Position numbers and translations under genes: made by a program
The notes under the pieces: model-generated
Told to the model about the DNA's origin: nothing
The model's database searches: none
The model's input: the letters and a program-made list of their open reading frames with translations, nothing else
Shown here: positions 10,401 to 17,614 of the stretch, piece by piece
How the letters are laid out: each line of letters opens with the position of its first letter
How positions within the stretch are numbered: the first letter of the stretch is position 1
DNA from: Planctomycetaceae bacterium
Lineage (GTDB): Bacteria > Planctomycetota > Planctomycetia > Pirellulales > Lacipirellulaceae
Direction: 5' to 3'
DNA length: 64,000 bases
NCBI GenBank assembly: GCA_002702655.1
Contig: PABB01000023.1
Span: 170,174-234,173 of the forward strand

Positions 10401-10653
10401 TTTGAAGCTCCTGGACGCTGCTTGCGACGAGTATCTGATAGGCCGATTGGCTTTGGTCGCGCGTGTCCGACGAGACAATCCAGCTCAGCAGCGGCCTGGG
10501 CTCGTCCACCCCGAGCGGCTCAGACCGCCGCTCGCAGCGCAGCCGTTCCGGTCGGATGGCCGCCTCTTGAGCGTGCAGGCAATCGTGAATGCAGGCCGTT
10601 AAGCACAGTGCGAGCGCCGCAGCGTTCAGAACCTTGTGCAGATCGCGTTTCAT
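7417..10653 (-). CDS. secreted GH78 alpha-L-rhamnosidase
   Basis: About 1078 residues from the ATG at 10653, which has CAGGAG 12 bases upstream and opens a signal peptide (MKRDLHKVLNAAALALCL). The order of domains fits GH78: an N-terminal Ig-like domain (PLLSWIV, YQILVAS), an inserted jelly-roll (about 130-290), a second sandwich with DAHLNGRRVSDD and 'ADGWYSG', the six-hairpin (alpha/alpha)6 catalytic domain and a short C-terminal sandwich. The conserved DCPQRDERLGWTGDAQ block (general acid near E667) and the late 'IWERWDGWTPERGF' segment (probable base) are present. The enzyme releases terminal alpha-L-rhamnose. Its stop codon overlaps the start of the GH110-like gene. Confidence 0.93.
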   Translation of the reverse strand: MKRDLHKVLNAAALALCLTACIHDCLHAQEAAIRPERLRCERRSEPLGVDEPRPLLSWIVSSDTRDQSQSAYQILVASSVQELQKDVGDVWDSSKQPGDDPLNVSYQGPPLASGQKCYWKVRLWDGEDRASRWSEPATWQMGLLAKDDWHAEWIGFDKLRQRAAPAAPLEGANWIGRDAEDAREAGPGSTLFVATATLPEDARVVSAEAYVVADDRVWLAVNGQMVIHGEAGWERVKPVSLVGHLRPGANELRFRVENESAGPTGLLAKIVITLDDGTTATLASDGSWQASSQVRHHWPSEPLDDISFSSSVVLGDYGAQPWGRLTLQPLFLPPPSQLRCDFVADKPVTAATLHVAALGACDAHLNGRRVSDDLFTPGWTDYRRRVYYRSYDVTKRIRPGLNALGAVLADGWYSGYVGWGQNRDHYGKHPRARLQLHLQFADGSSQIVATGPDWKAAVGPTQHADFLMGETYDARLEQAGWDEPGFDAAGWDSVDVGAEVAPEMQSHPGPAVGVIREFPPVSVTEPVAGKYVFDLGQNFAGFARLKVRGKPGQRITLRFAERLADDGTIYTTNLRDAKATDVYICRGGGVETWAPRFTFHGFQYVEIAGLDAPPGEDAITGLALSSVSPRASQFECSSDALNRLYSNIYWTQRANFIDVPTDCPQRDERLGWTGDAQVYIATACLNADVEAFFAKWLIDLADAQRDDGQFPMVAPLIVAGDDGGPAWADAGVICPVTAYEFYGNRRQLERSYDSMKRYVEFMRGRSTSELLPPAEFHCFGDWLSVDAETPHDVIYTAYFAQSARLLAQAARALGRVNDATDYQELYQQIRRSFAKAYVDSEGRIQGDTQCCYVLALAFDLLEDPQRQQAAARLVERIAARDDHLSTGFIGTKDLMLVLAKIGRNDVAHRLIGNETYPSWGFSIKHGATSIWERWDGWTPERGFQDAGMNSFAHYSFGAVYQWMAENIGGIQRLTPAYQEILIAPQPGELTWARTAYDSVRGPISTAWQRRDGAFQLDVEIPANTTAVVKLPASKLESVYEGDRPASTAAGVHAAQIVDGQVELRVGSGVYSFTTEARP

Positions 10654-10704
10654 CTCGTGGTGAGCTCCTGATGGCACGGCCGTCAATGTCGAGGCATTGT
10701 GTGT

Positions 10705-12057
10705 TTAAGCGATTTCGAATCCGTCGCGCGGCGTCCGGGACAGCATGGCATCGGCAACTTGGTCGTCGCCGTGCAGCGATTCATTCGCCGGGCTCCAGTC
10801 GACGCTGCGATCCAGCCGCAAGGCAATGTTCGCCACGTGGCAGATATTCAGCGATACCAAGTGCTCTGCCGCCGAGGAGATTGGCGACGAACGCTCGCGA
10901 CAACTCCAGTAGAAGTTTGCGACGTGCGGCATCACGCCGCGACCGCGACGCAACGCCGCCAGCGTCTCCTCGGGCAACGGCAACGATTCAAGCTCCTCGA
11001 TCGGTCGCCCCGTCAGCTTGCCCCGATTGACGAAAAATCGCCCTCCTTCGCATTCAAAGAGCACGCCGTTGTCGAACCCCAAGTCAGGGGCGCTGTCGCG
11101 AATGACAAGTTCGGGACCGTCCTCGAAACGGCATTCGACGCGAAACGTCGTCGGCGTGTTGTAGCAATCCGCGACGCACGGCCGACCGTTCTCCAGGGGC
11201 ACGGGGAAACGCCGTTCGACCGGCGCGATCGCCACCGAGGAGTACCGCAACGGTTCGATCGCCCAGCACGCGATGTCCACGTGGTGGGCTCCCCAATCTG
11301 TCATCTTGCCGCCGGAGTACTCGTACCACCAGCGAAAGTTGCCGTGACAACGCTCCGCAATGTAGGGCGTCTCGGGAGCCTGCCCGAGCCAGCGATCCCA
11401 ATCGAGTTCAGGCGGCGGCTCGGTCGTGGGGAACGGTCCGCCGGTAGGGCCCGCGCCAATCGCAGCCGTAACGCGAACAATCCTCCCCAAGCGCCCGGAC
11501 CGTGCGAGCGCGACGGCCATCTGAAACGCGGGATCGCTCCGCTGCTGCGTCCCGACCTGTAAGACGCGATCGGTCTCGCTTAGCGCCCTGTGGATCAGTT
11601 TTCCCTCGGCGACCGTCAGCGTGAGCGGTTTCTCGCAATACACGTCCTTGCCGCTGCGCAGGGCTTCCACGGCAATCTTGGCATGCCAATGGTCGGGCGT
11701 GCAGATGACGAACGCGTCAATGTCGGCGCGGTGCAATAGTCCGCGATAGTCGCCATGCACTTCGGCTTCGCCGCGCCCGAATCGGTTGTTGTAGAGGGTC
11801 GACCGCCCCGCATCGACGTCGCAGATTGCCCTGATTCGCAAGTAAGGATCGAAATTGTACTCCGCATGATGACTCGCCATGCCGCCGGCTCCAATGACGG
11901 CGACCGCGAGTTGGTCGCTCGGCGACGGCAGAGTCTCGCCTGCAAGCAGTCGGACCGCCCAACCGCCCGCGCCTAGTCCTCCTAATCCTCCGGCTGCCGA
12001 CGTCCTGAGAAAATGGCGTCGGCTACCCGACCTGTGGTTGCTGCGTTGACGTTTCAC
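10705..12057 (-). CDS. Tat-exported Gfo/Idh/MocA family NAD(P)-dependent oxidoreductase
   Basis: About 450 residues. I choose the GTG at 12057 because AGGTGA lies 5 bases upstream; another GTG sits three codons earlier without such a site. The N-terminus has a twin-arginine motif (SRRHFLRT) and a glycine-rich hydrophobic segment. The Rossmann fold follows: AVIGAGGMASHH, then ICDVDAGR, 'FVICTPDHWHAK' and the family signature CEKPLTL with its catalytic lysine. The C-terminal alpha/beta domain has 'GGKMTDWGAHHVDIA'. Planctomycetes encode many exported members; a subset oxidise or hydrolyse glycosides by a 3-keto or NAD-recycling mechanism. Placed between two GH78-type genes, it probably processes a sugar from the same glycan. 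The reaction cannot be read from sequence. Confidence 0.92.
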   Translation of the reverse strand: MKRQRSNHRSGSRRHFLRTSAAGGLGGLGAGGWAVRLLAGETLPSPSDQLAVAVIGAGGMASHHAEYNFDPYLRIRAICDVDAGRSTLYNNRFGRGEAEVHGDYRGLLHRADIDAFVICTPDHWHAKIAVEALRSGKDVYCEKPLTLTVAEGKLIHRALSETDRVLQVGTQQRSDPAFQMAVALARSGRLGRIVRVTAAIGAGPTGGPFPTTEPPPELDWDRWLGQAPETPYIAERCHGNFRWWYEYSGGKMTDWGAHHVDIACWAIEPLRYSSVAIAPVERRFPVPLENGRPCVADCYNTPTTFRVECRFEDGPELVIRDSAPDLGFDNGVLFECEGGRFFVNRGKLTGRPIEELESLPLPEETLAALRRGRGVMPHVANFYWSCRERSSPISSAAEHLVSLNICHVANIALRLDRSVDWSPANESLHGDDQVADAMLSRTPRDGFEIA

Positions 12058-12062
12058 AATAG

Positions 12063-12068
12063 TCACCT
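12063..12068 (-). promoter_or_regulatory. ribosome binding site deciding a GTG start
   Basis: The minus strand reads AGGTGA followed by five bases (CTATT) and GTG at 12057. This spacing decides the start of the Gfo/Idh/MocA gene in favour of the second of two nearby GTG codons. Confidence 0.55.
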
Positions 12069-12157
12069 GTCGATCAACGGTCGAAATCAGACTCTTGTTA
12101 GCCGCGACATCGTCGCGCTGCGATTCACTGGGGCTTGGTTCTCAGCGGCGTGGCAGA

Positions 12158-14644
12158 TCAGTCAACGATGCCCGCGGCGGATGCTCGATTGCCGTCTGCC
12201 GCCGCTGCGGAAGTCACGGTCAATCGCCAATCGCCGGCCGGAGCAAGAAAAACGGGGCGGTCTCGCTCGGCGCTCTCCACAGCAACGGGACTGGAAACGG
12301 CCGTCCGCCGACCCGCGTCCCAAACAACGACGTCATTGACCCTGACGGTCGAGTCCGCGTCGATCCAGCCGTCCGGCAAGTCGACCCGAGCCGCGGAGCC
12401 GTCGGGCGCCGAGACGAACAGCTGCCGAGTTCGCGCCGTGGCGTCGATCCGACAGCGAATCGTTCCCAACGGCGTCGGCACGGAGCAGTCGACTTGTCTC
12501 AACGCCCCCAGCTGGGGCCGCACGCGAAACTCTTCAAATGCCGGCTTGATCGGCGATACGCCGGCGACATACTGGCTCAGGATTGTCAGCGGCCCGCCCG
12601 ACCAGGCGTGGTTGAACGTACCTCGGCCAAGTGCCCCCGAGCCCTCGCCCGAAATGTCTTCAAACAGTTCCCACAACGTGCTCTGGTCGTCAGCGAGCAT
12701 GAAGGCGTAGCGCTCCGTCATCCGCTGTTGTGCGACAACGGGCTGGTCCATGAGCATCAGCGCTTCCAGGACGTATTTCTCCATGTAGGGGCTCGCATGT
12801 CGCTCGCGCTGTAAGATAAGCGTCACCGCGGCGTAGCGTTGCGGCGGGGCCAGTCCCGCAACCACGGCCATCGCATTGGCTCGGTCGTCGGTTGCACCGC
12901 CGTACCCGGGAGATCGGTACTCGTCGCCCTGCCAGAACGCCGCGTTGAAGTTCGCTCGGATCGACGCCATGCGTCGGTCGTACTGAACGACGTCCGCTTC
13001 ATGTCCGGCAACTCCCGCCATCGCCGCGGCGCCGCGCAAGGCCAGGTAGTACCACGCGTTCTCAACGACCGGGACGTCGATGTCATCGCCCCAGTCGGTC
13101 CAGTCCCAATCGCCGGACCGATGAACGACCAGCCCGTCGTCGCCGAGATTCCAGAGGTCCAAGTAACGCTTCACGGCGGGGTAGTTCGCAACGATCGTCG
13201 CCTCGTCGCCGGTGTACCGGTAGAAAGTCCAAAAGCCGTACCATCCCACGCTGGCCAGCATCTGCTGAGGCAATTCCTGGTCCCAAGAACCGTCGAGCGG
13301 AAACTCGATCCCCGGTCGCCTCACGCCTGACGGCACGGGCGAATAGAGGACGCCGTTGGCCCGTTGCCAGCGGCACAGCTCGTAGATCGCTTTCCGCGCA
13401 AGTCGGGGCCCGTGCCGGGCGTCGAACACGTAAAACGCCTCGCCGAGTTGGCTGACGACGTCGCCCCACCACTGAGCTCGTTCGCGATCGGGACAGTCCA
13501 TGTACGTATCCCGCATGTTGACGCAAAGCGTTCGCCGCGATTCTTCCCAGAGTTGATTCAATCGAGGATCGTCGCAGTGAAATGCGCCCACTTGCTCCGC
13601 ATCGTAGGAAGTTTCGCGATACAGCACCGTCAGGAACTCGACGTCTGGTGAAGCCGCGTACCGAATTTCATGGCCGTTGATCCACGCGGGCAGTTCGAAT
13701 TCCTGCTCGCCGGCGCGCGTCACGTACTCGTGCCGATGAGTCTCGATCAGGGCAAGTCGCGCGTAATGGTCCTGCTGATCGGTCTCAATGCGAATCACCC
13801 GCCCCGCCGGAGCGCGGACCTTCAAATAGGGCGTCGCCTGGCAGTTGTGCGGCAGACGCCCCGTGATGACCTGATCGCCATGGGCGTCGCGGCTTCGAGT
13901 CACCGACGGGTACTCCAGGAGGCCGGAATCTCGCCAGAGCGGAATCGGCCGTTCGTAGAGACGTCCCCAAGGCTCCGTTCCCGCACGGCCCAGCGCCATC
14001 GACGGTCCCCAGTCGTCGTCGTCAAAGCCGGGTTCCTGCCATCGACCGAGGTCGTGCCGCGCGTCGAAGCGCAGGTTTGGCTCGGGTTGACGCACGTTGT
14101 CTTTGGGCGGAATGGTCGTGCCAAAAGCGGGATGCACCTTGGCTTTCCACGTCACGTCGCTCAACAGGGGCCTGCCGTCCACTCGGGCGTCGAAGATCAG
14201 CGCCGCCGCTCCCGAGGAGTTGTGCGAGTAGCCGTGAACGCCGAAATGCCACATCAGCACGGCAATGGTGTTGTCCCCTGCGCGCAGCCAGGGCGTCAAA
14301 TCAACGCGATCGAAGTAAGTGTCGTGCGGGGTGGGCCCGCGTTTGAGCTGCCCCTCGAACACGACGAGATCACCGTTGATCCAGAGCCAGTACTTGCTGT
14401 CGCACGCGATGCGGGCGAACGCCTGCTGCGGAGGCGCGTCCAGGCGGATCCGCTTGCGATAGCAGATCCACGTATTGGGCTTGCTGCCCCCGATCACGCC
14501 GATCCACTCCGCCATCCACTCTTCTGCTGGCTTCACGCCAGCGGCCTCCGCGCTCGGGCTTACCGTACCCGGCAGGAATACGCCCAGCACGAGAAGCGCG
14601 GCAAGTAAAGGCGGAATGCAAGGAGCATGCATAGCTGTGGCCAT
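12158..14644 (-). CDS. secreted GH78-like six-hairpin glycosidase (alpha-L-rhamnosidase family)
   Basis: About 828 residues from the ATG at 14644; a TTG four codons earlier and an ATG four codons later are alternatives. A signal peptide follows (APCIPPLLAALLVLGVFLPG). N-terminal jelly-roll modules contain 'EWMAEWIGV', 'SKYWLWINGDLVVFEG' and 'AGDNTIAVLMWHFGVHGYS'. The catalytic (alpha/alpha)6 domain carries DCPDRERAQWWGD (probable acid near E388), a divergent form of the GH78 DCPxRDERxGWTGD block, then GDWDWTDWGDD and 'FNHAWSGGP'. It is much shorter than the neighbouring rhamnosidase (about 1080 residues) and the active-site block differs, so specificity may not be plain alpha-L-rhamnose. It starts 23 bases after the GH101-like gene. 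Confidence 0.85.
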   Translation of the reverse strand: MATAMHAPCIPPLLAALLVLGVFLPGTVSPSAEAAGVKPAEEWMAEWIGVIGGSKPNTWICYRKRIRLDAPPQQAFARIACDSKYWLWINGDLVVFEGQLKRGPTPHDTYFDRVDLTPWLRAGDNTIAVLMWHFGVHGYSHNSSGAAALIFDARVDGRPLLSDVTWKAKVHPAFGTTIPPKDNVRQPEPNLRFDARHDLGRWQEPGFDDDDWGPSMALGRAGTEPWGRLYERPIPLWRDSGLLEYPSVTRSRDAHGDQVITGRLPHNCQATPYLKVRAPAGRVIRIETDQQDHYARLALIETHRHEYVTRAGEQEFELPAWINGHEIRYAASPDVEFLTVLYRETSYDAEQVGAFHCDDPRLNQLWEESRRTLCVNMRDTYMDCPDRERAQWWGDVVSQLGEAFYVFDARHGPRLARKAIYELCRWQRANGVLYSPVPSGVRRPGIEFPLDGSWDQELPQQMLASVGWYGFWTFYRYTGDEATIVANYPAVKRYLDLWNLGDDGLVVHRSGDWDWTDWGDDIDVPVVENAWYYLALRGAAAMAGVAGHEADVVQYDRRMASIRANFNAAFWQGDEYRSPGYGGATDDRANAMAVVAGLAPPQRYAAVTLILQRERHASPYMEKYVLEALMLMDQPVVAQQRMTERYAFMLADDQSTLWELFEDISGEGSGALGRGTFNHAWSGGPLTILSQYVAGVSPIKPAFEEFRVRPQLGALRQVDCSVPTPLGTIRCRIDATARTRQLFVSAPDGSAARVDLPDGWIDADSTVRVNDVVVWDAGRRTAVSSPVAVESAERDRPVFLAPAGDWRLTVTSAAAADGNRASAAGIVD

Positions 14645-14666
14645 GACAGATCGCAAGTCGGGTGGC

Positions 14667-17477
14667 TTAGTTGTCGCCCGTCATTTCGATCTCTTTCGAT
14701 GCGTTTGTCAGAGCTGACTGCGGCGCGGGGCGGCCGCGGACGATTACAAACCGCCACGCGTTGGCCGTTGCCTTCACGTGCAGTGTTCCGTTCTGGTCGG
14801 CCTCGGCAATCGGAGCGCGAATTTCACCGATGTCGTCCATGTGACACAAACGAACTCGATCGTCGCGATCCCAACCGGTCACCTCGGCAACGTTGACCTG
14901 CAACTCGCTGTTCGGATCGACGAACACGTTCCAGCGGTCGGGCCCTGATTGAAAGGCGGTTGCCCGCCCGTCGCATCGGATGCCGCTGACAAACGACGTC
15001 CCCGTCGCTTCCACGACGAGATATCCGGGTTTGCGAATTACCGTTTCCGGCGCGCCGTCCGCCCACAGTTTCGACTGCTCGAAGTCGCCGCAACGAGCCA
15101 AATACCCGCGGGGCGCCAGGGTCGCGACGACTCCTGACACGTCGATGTCGCGGGGTTCGTCCGCGAAATTGACGATCGCAACGCCGCCATTGGCGAATGA
15201 GGTCCGTTGGACGGCCCGGTCGGGCGACAGGAACTCGTGGGCGAGCAACTGCTCAAACGCGACCTCGGCGTGCCACGGACACGTGTCGTGATAGGTCCGC
15301 AGCATGCGATGCCGTTGCTCAGGCAGCCGGTATCCGGTGCCGTCCATCCACAGCAGCGGCGTGGTCCCGTAGAGGAGGTTGAACAGGTCCTTGCGATCGG
15401 CAAGTTCGGGGGCCGCCTCAAAGAGCATGCCGGCCGTGTCGCCCCAATACCAGGTGTTGACGGCGCAGTCGTGATACACGAGTTCCCAAAGCGGAATTCG
15501 ATTCGAATACCCCATGCCGAACTTCAGGTACTTCTCGCTCAACTGATCGCGTCGCGGTCGTTCGAGGTGACCGGCGGCCCACGAGGACCACCAAAACGGA
15601 CCGCTCATCCCACCCTCGAAGTATTCCACCAGATCAACGACCCAGTCATTGCCGTGTTCCGTGCCGAGGACGAGCCCGCATTCGTTCATGCGGCGAAACA
15701 ACGCGCGGCGGTTCTCGCGGTCTTGGCGTCGATCGAACGGATGGGCGGGGTGAAAATCTTCGAGCAGGTCGGTGGCGGCGGCGACGTCGATGAACCGTGA
15801 ACTGAACGGGAGACGCCGCAATTCGGCGGCGACGGATTTTTCGAAGACCGGAAGCCACGCCGACGACGAGCGCCAGTACATTTGCTCTCCGCTCCGTTTC
15901 TTCCAGCCGTACTTCGGCGGCCCGCCGGGCCGCGAACGGACCGAAGCGGCCGCCACGTTGTCAGAGAGGAACTTGCTCGCATCGCCCTCGAGAATGTCGG
16001 TGTAGTTGTCGTAACTCCCGGTGAGGTAGCCGAGGTCGTTGAGCCAGGCGAGGATCCCCGGCTCTTTGCACGTGCCGATGATCCCGGTCCTCAGCCCCAA
16101 GGGACGCATCTGGCGCACGAATTTCTCCGGGAATCGACCGCCCCAAAGCGACGGTGCGCCGCGCAACCGCTCCACGGCCGGCTTCGCCGCCGCTTTCTCG
16201 GCAAGCGTTTTGAAACGGCCCTCAGCTTGCAGGTGCTGACGATAGCGGCTCGCGAGCGCCACATAGCCCCCGTCAACCGTGAAGCGATAAGACGCTCGCC
16301 GCGGATAGCGGAACGAATCGAGCGAGGGCAACCACCGCACTTCAGGCCAATGTCGCCCTTGGTCGTCGGCGATTAACGCCACTTCGGCGTCCATCGGCGT
16401 TTCGACGAGCAGCATGACGCCGTCGCCGCGCTCCGCGTCAAAGAGACCCATCCAGGGCATGTCGAGACAGTGCGTGTTGCCGTAGACGCGCAGCGGCCAT
16501 GATGCATAGGCGTCGTCCCGCTGCTCCAGCAGGACGCCGCAGGAGCGGTCGCAAAAGACAATGCGGCCTTCTGCAAAATCCGTGCTAAAACGGGGTGGAT
16601 AGTTCGCAGCGGCCCAGAGCGTCTGTTGCGGGTCGCCGGGCGTCACCTCGAAGATGGCGTCGCCGTCGTCATTGACCGAAGCCCGGGCCTCGACGATGCG
16701 TCGAGCGCTGTTGTCGAACATCGTCAACGCAAGCGTGCGTTCGTCGACGAGCTCTGCCCGGCACAGCCGCAGCCAGGGCGACACGGGAGTGCTGTGCCAC
16801 GTCCTGTCTGTGCGGCGATCGCGGATCACGTACCGATGCGTGACGCAGTCGAGGCTCAACGCCAACACGCTGCTCGCCACGTTGATCGTCGCCGGCATCT
16901 CGGCCTGCTGGGCGACTAATTCGGGCGGCGTTTCGTCGACGATGGAGGCGATCCGCACGTCGGCAAGCTGCAATTCGTGGGGTTGTCTCCCGAAGGTGAA
17001 ACGCAAGGCTTTCAGCGCGCCGGTCGCGGACAACGGAATGCGGTACTCATGCCAACTCCCATCGGCGATGAAAGGAATTCGACGAAATCGCCGCCACGCG
17101 GATTCTTGATCGACCGCCCAGTAGAGGAGATACTCGCCAAGCTCCCCGCCGACCGACGTTTTCAGTCGAAACCGAGCTTCCACCATCCCCGCCGGCGGCG
17201 GCGACGCTGCGGCCACGTCGAAATCGAGGATCGCGTCCTGTTCTCCAACGGTCAGCGTCGCCGCGTCGCCGACAATCTCGACGTCGCATTGTACAGCCTT
17301 TGGCGCCGGATGACTGGCGTCCATCAGCGGGACCTCGGATGCTGCGAGCGGCGCGACGTTGGCGACCGCGGCGTTCAGGAGAACGCTCAGCCACCAACTC
17401 GGTCGACGGTTCGCCGCGGAGCGCCGGCAGCTTTGACGGGTTTGCTCGCGTCCAGTTCGTAAGGATAGGGAGTGCAT
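14667..17477 (-). CDS. secreted GH101/GH129-like (DUF5696-type) glycoside hydrolase
   Basis: 936 residues, ATG start. The long basic N-terminus leads into a hydrophobic export signal near residues 28-47. An N-terminal jelly-roll (about 55-200) is followed by a galactose-mutarotase-like sandwich and a (beta/alpha)8 barrel. In the barrel, 'SRFIDVAAATDLLEDFHP' (Asp near 563) and 'VLGTEHGNDW' (Glu near 606) sit where GH101/GH129 enzymes have their nucleophile and acid/base (FxDV and GxE patterns). Those families act on alpha-linked N-acetylgalactosamine. A C-terminal sandwich closes the protein. The clan call rests on these two motifs and the domain order; a different DUF5696 specificity is possible. 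A four-copy 12-base repeat lies just upstream. Confidence 0.68.
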   Translation of the reverse strand: MHSLSLRTGREQTRQSCRRSAANRRPSWWLSVLLNAAVANVAPLAASEVPLMDASHPAPKAVQCDVEIVGDAATLTVGEQDAILDFDVAAASPPPAGMVEARFRLKTSVGGELGEYLLYWAVDQESAWRRFRRIPFIADGSWHEYRIPLSATGALKALRFTFGRQPHELQLADVRIASIVDETPPELVAQQAEMPATINVASSVLALSLDCVTHRYVIRDRRTDRTWHSTPVSPWLRLCRAELVDERTLALTMFDNSARRIVEARASVNDDGDAIFEVTPGDPQQTLWAAANYPPRFSTDFAEGRIVFCDRSCGVLLEQRDDAYASWPLRVYGNTHCLDMPWMGLFDAERGDGVMLLVETPMDAEVALIADDQGRHWPEVRWLPSLDSFRYPRRASYRFTVDGGYVALASRYRQHLQAEGRFKTLAEKAAAKPAVERLRGAPSLWGGRFPEKFVRQMRPLGLRTGIIGTCKEPGILAWLNDLGYLTGSYDNYTDILEGDASKFLSDNVAAASVRSRPGGPPKYGWKKRSGEQMYWRSSSAWLPVFEKSVAAELRRLPFSSRFIDVAAATDLLEDFHPAHPFDRRQDRENRRALFRRMNECGLVLGTEHGNDWVVDLVEYFEGGMSGPFWWSSWAAGHLERPRRDQLSEKYLKFGMGYSNRIPLWELVYHDCAVNTWYWGDTAGMLFEAAPELADRKDLFNLLYGTTPLLWMDGTGYRLPEQRHRMLRTYHDTCPWHAEVAFEQLLAHEFLSPDRAVQRTSFANGGVAIVNFADEPRDIDVSGVVATLAPRGYLARCGDFEQSKLWADGAPETVIRKPGYLVVEATGTSFVSGIRCDGRATAFQSGPDRWNVFVDPNSELQVNVAEVTGWDRDDRVRLCHMDDIGEIRAPIAEADQNGTLHVKATANAWRFVIVRGRPAPQSALTNASKEIEMTGDN

Positions 17478-17508
17478 TCTTTTGCGGTACTCAAGCGGAG
17501 GCGCAGGG

Positions 17509-17556
17509 CGTGCGAGCTCGCGTGCGGGCTCGCGTGCGGGCTCGCGTGCGGGCTCA
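17509..17556. repeat. four-copy 12-base tandem repeat upstream of the GH101-like gene
   Basis: The unit CGTGCGGGCTCG is repeated head to tail four times (17509-17520, 17521-17532, 17533-17544, 17545-17556), with single-base changes in the first (G to A) and last (G to A) copies. It sits in the 137-base gap between the second CehA-like gene and the GH101-like gene, ending about 32 bases before that gene's ATG. Twelve-base units keep frame but no gene runs through here, so a slippage-prone leader or protein-binding array is the likelier reading. Confidence 0.85.
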
Positions 17557-17614
17557 GTTGCCTGCGGCGTAATCGGATTCTGTCTCGTCGCGGGCCGCGA
17601 CCAGGTACGACGTG

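Noticed and set aside
17509-17556. CRISPR array
   Set aside because: Direct repeats are contiguous 12-base units without spacers and no cas genes are present.
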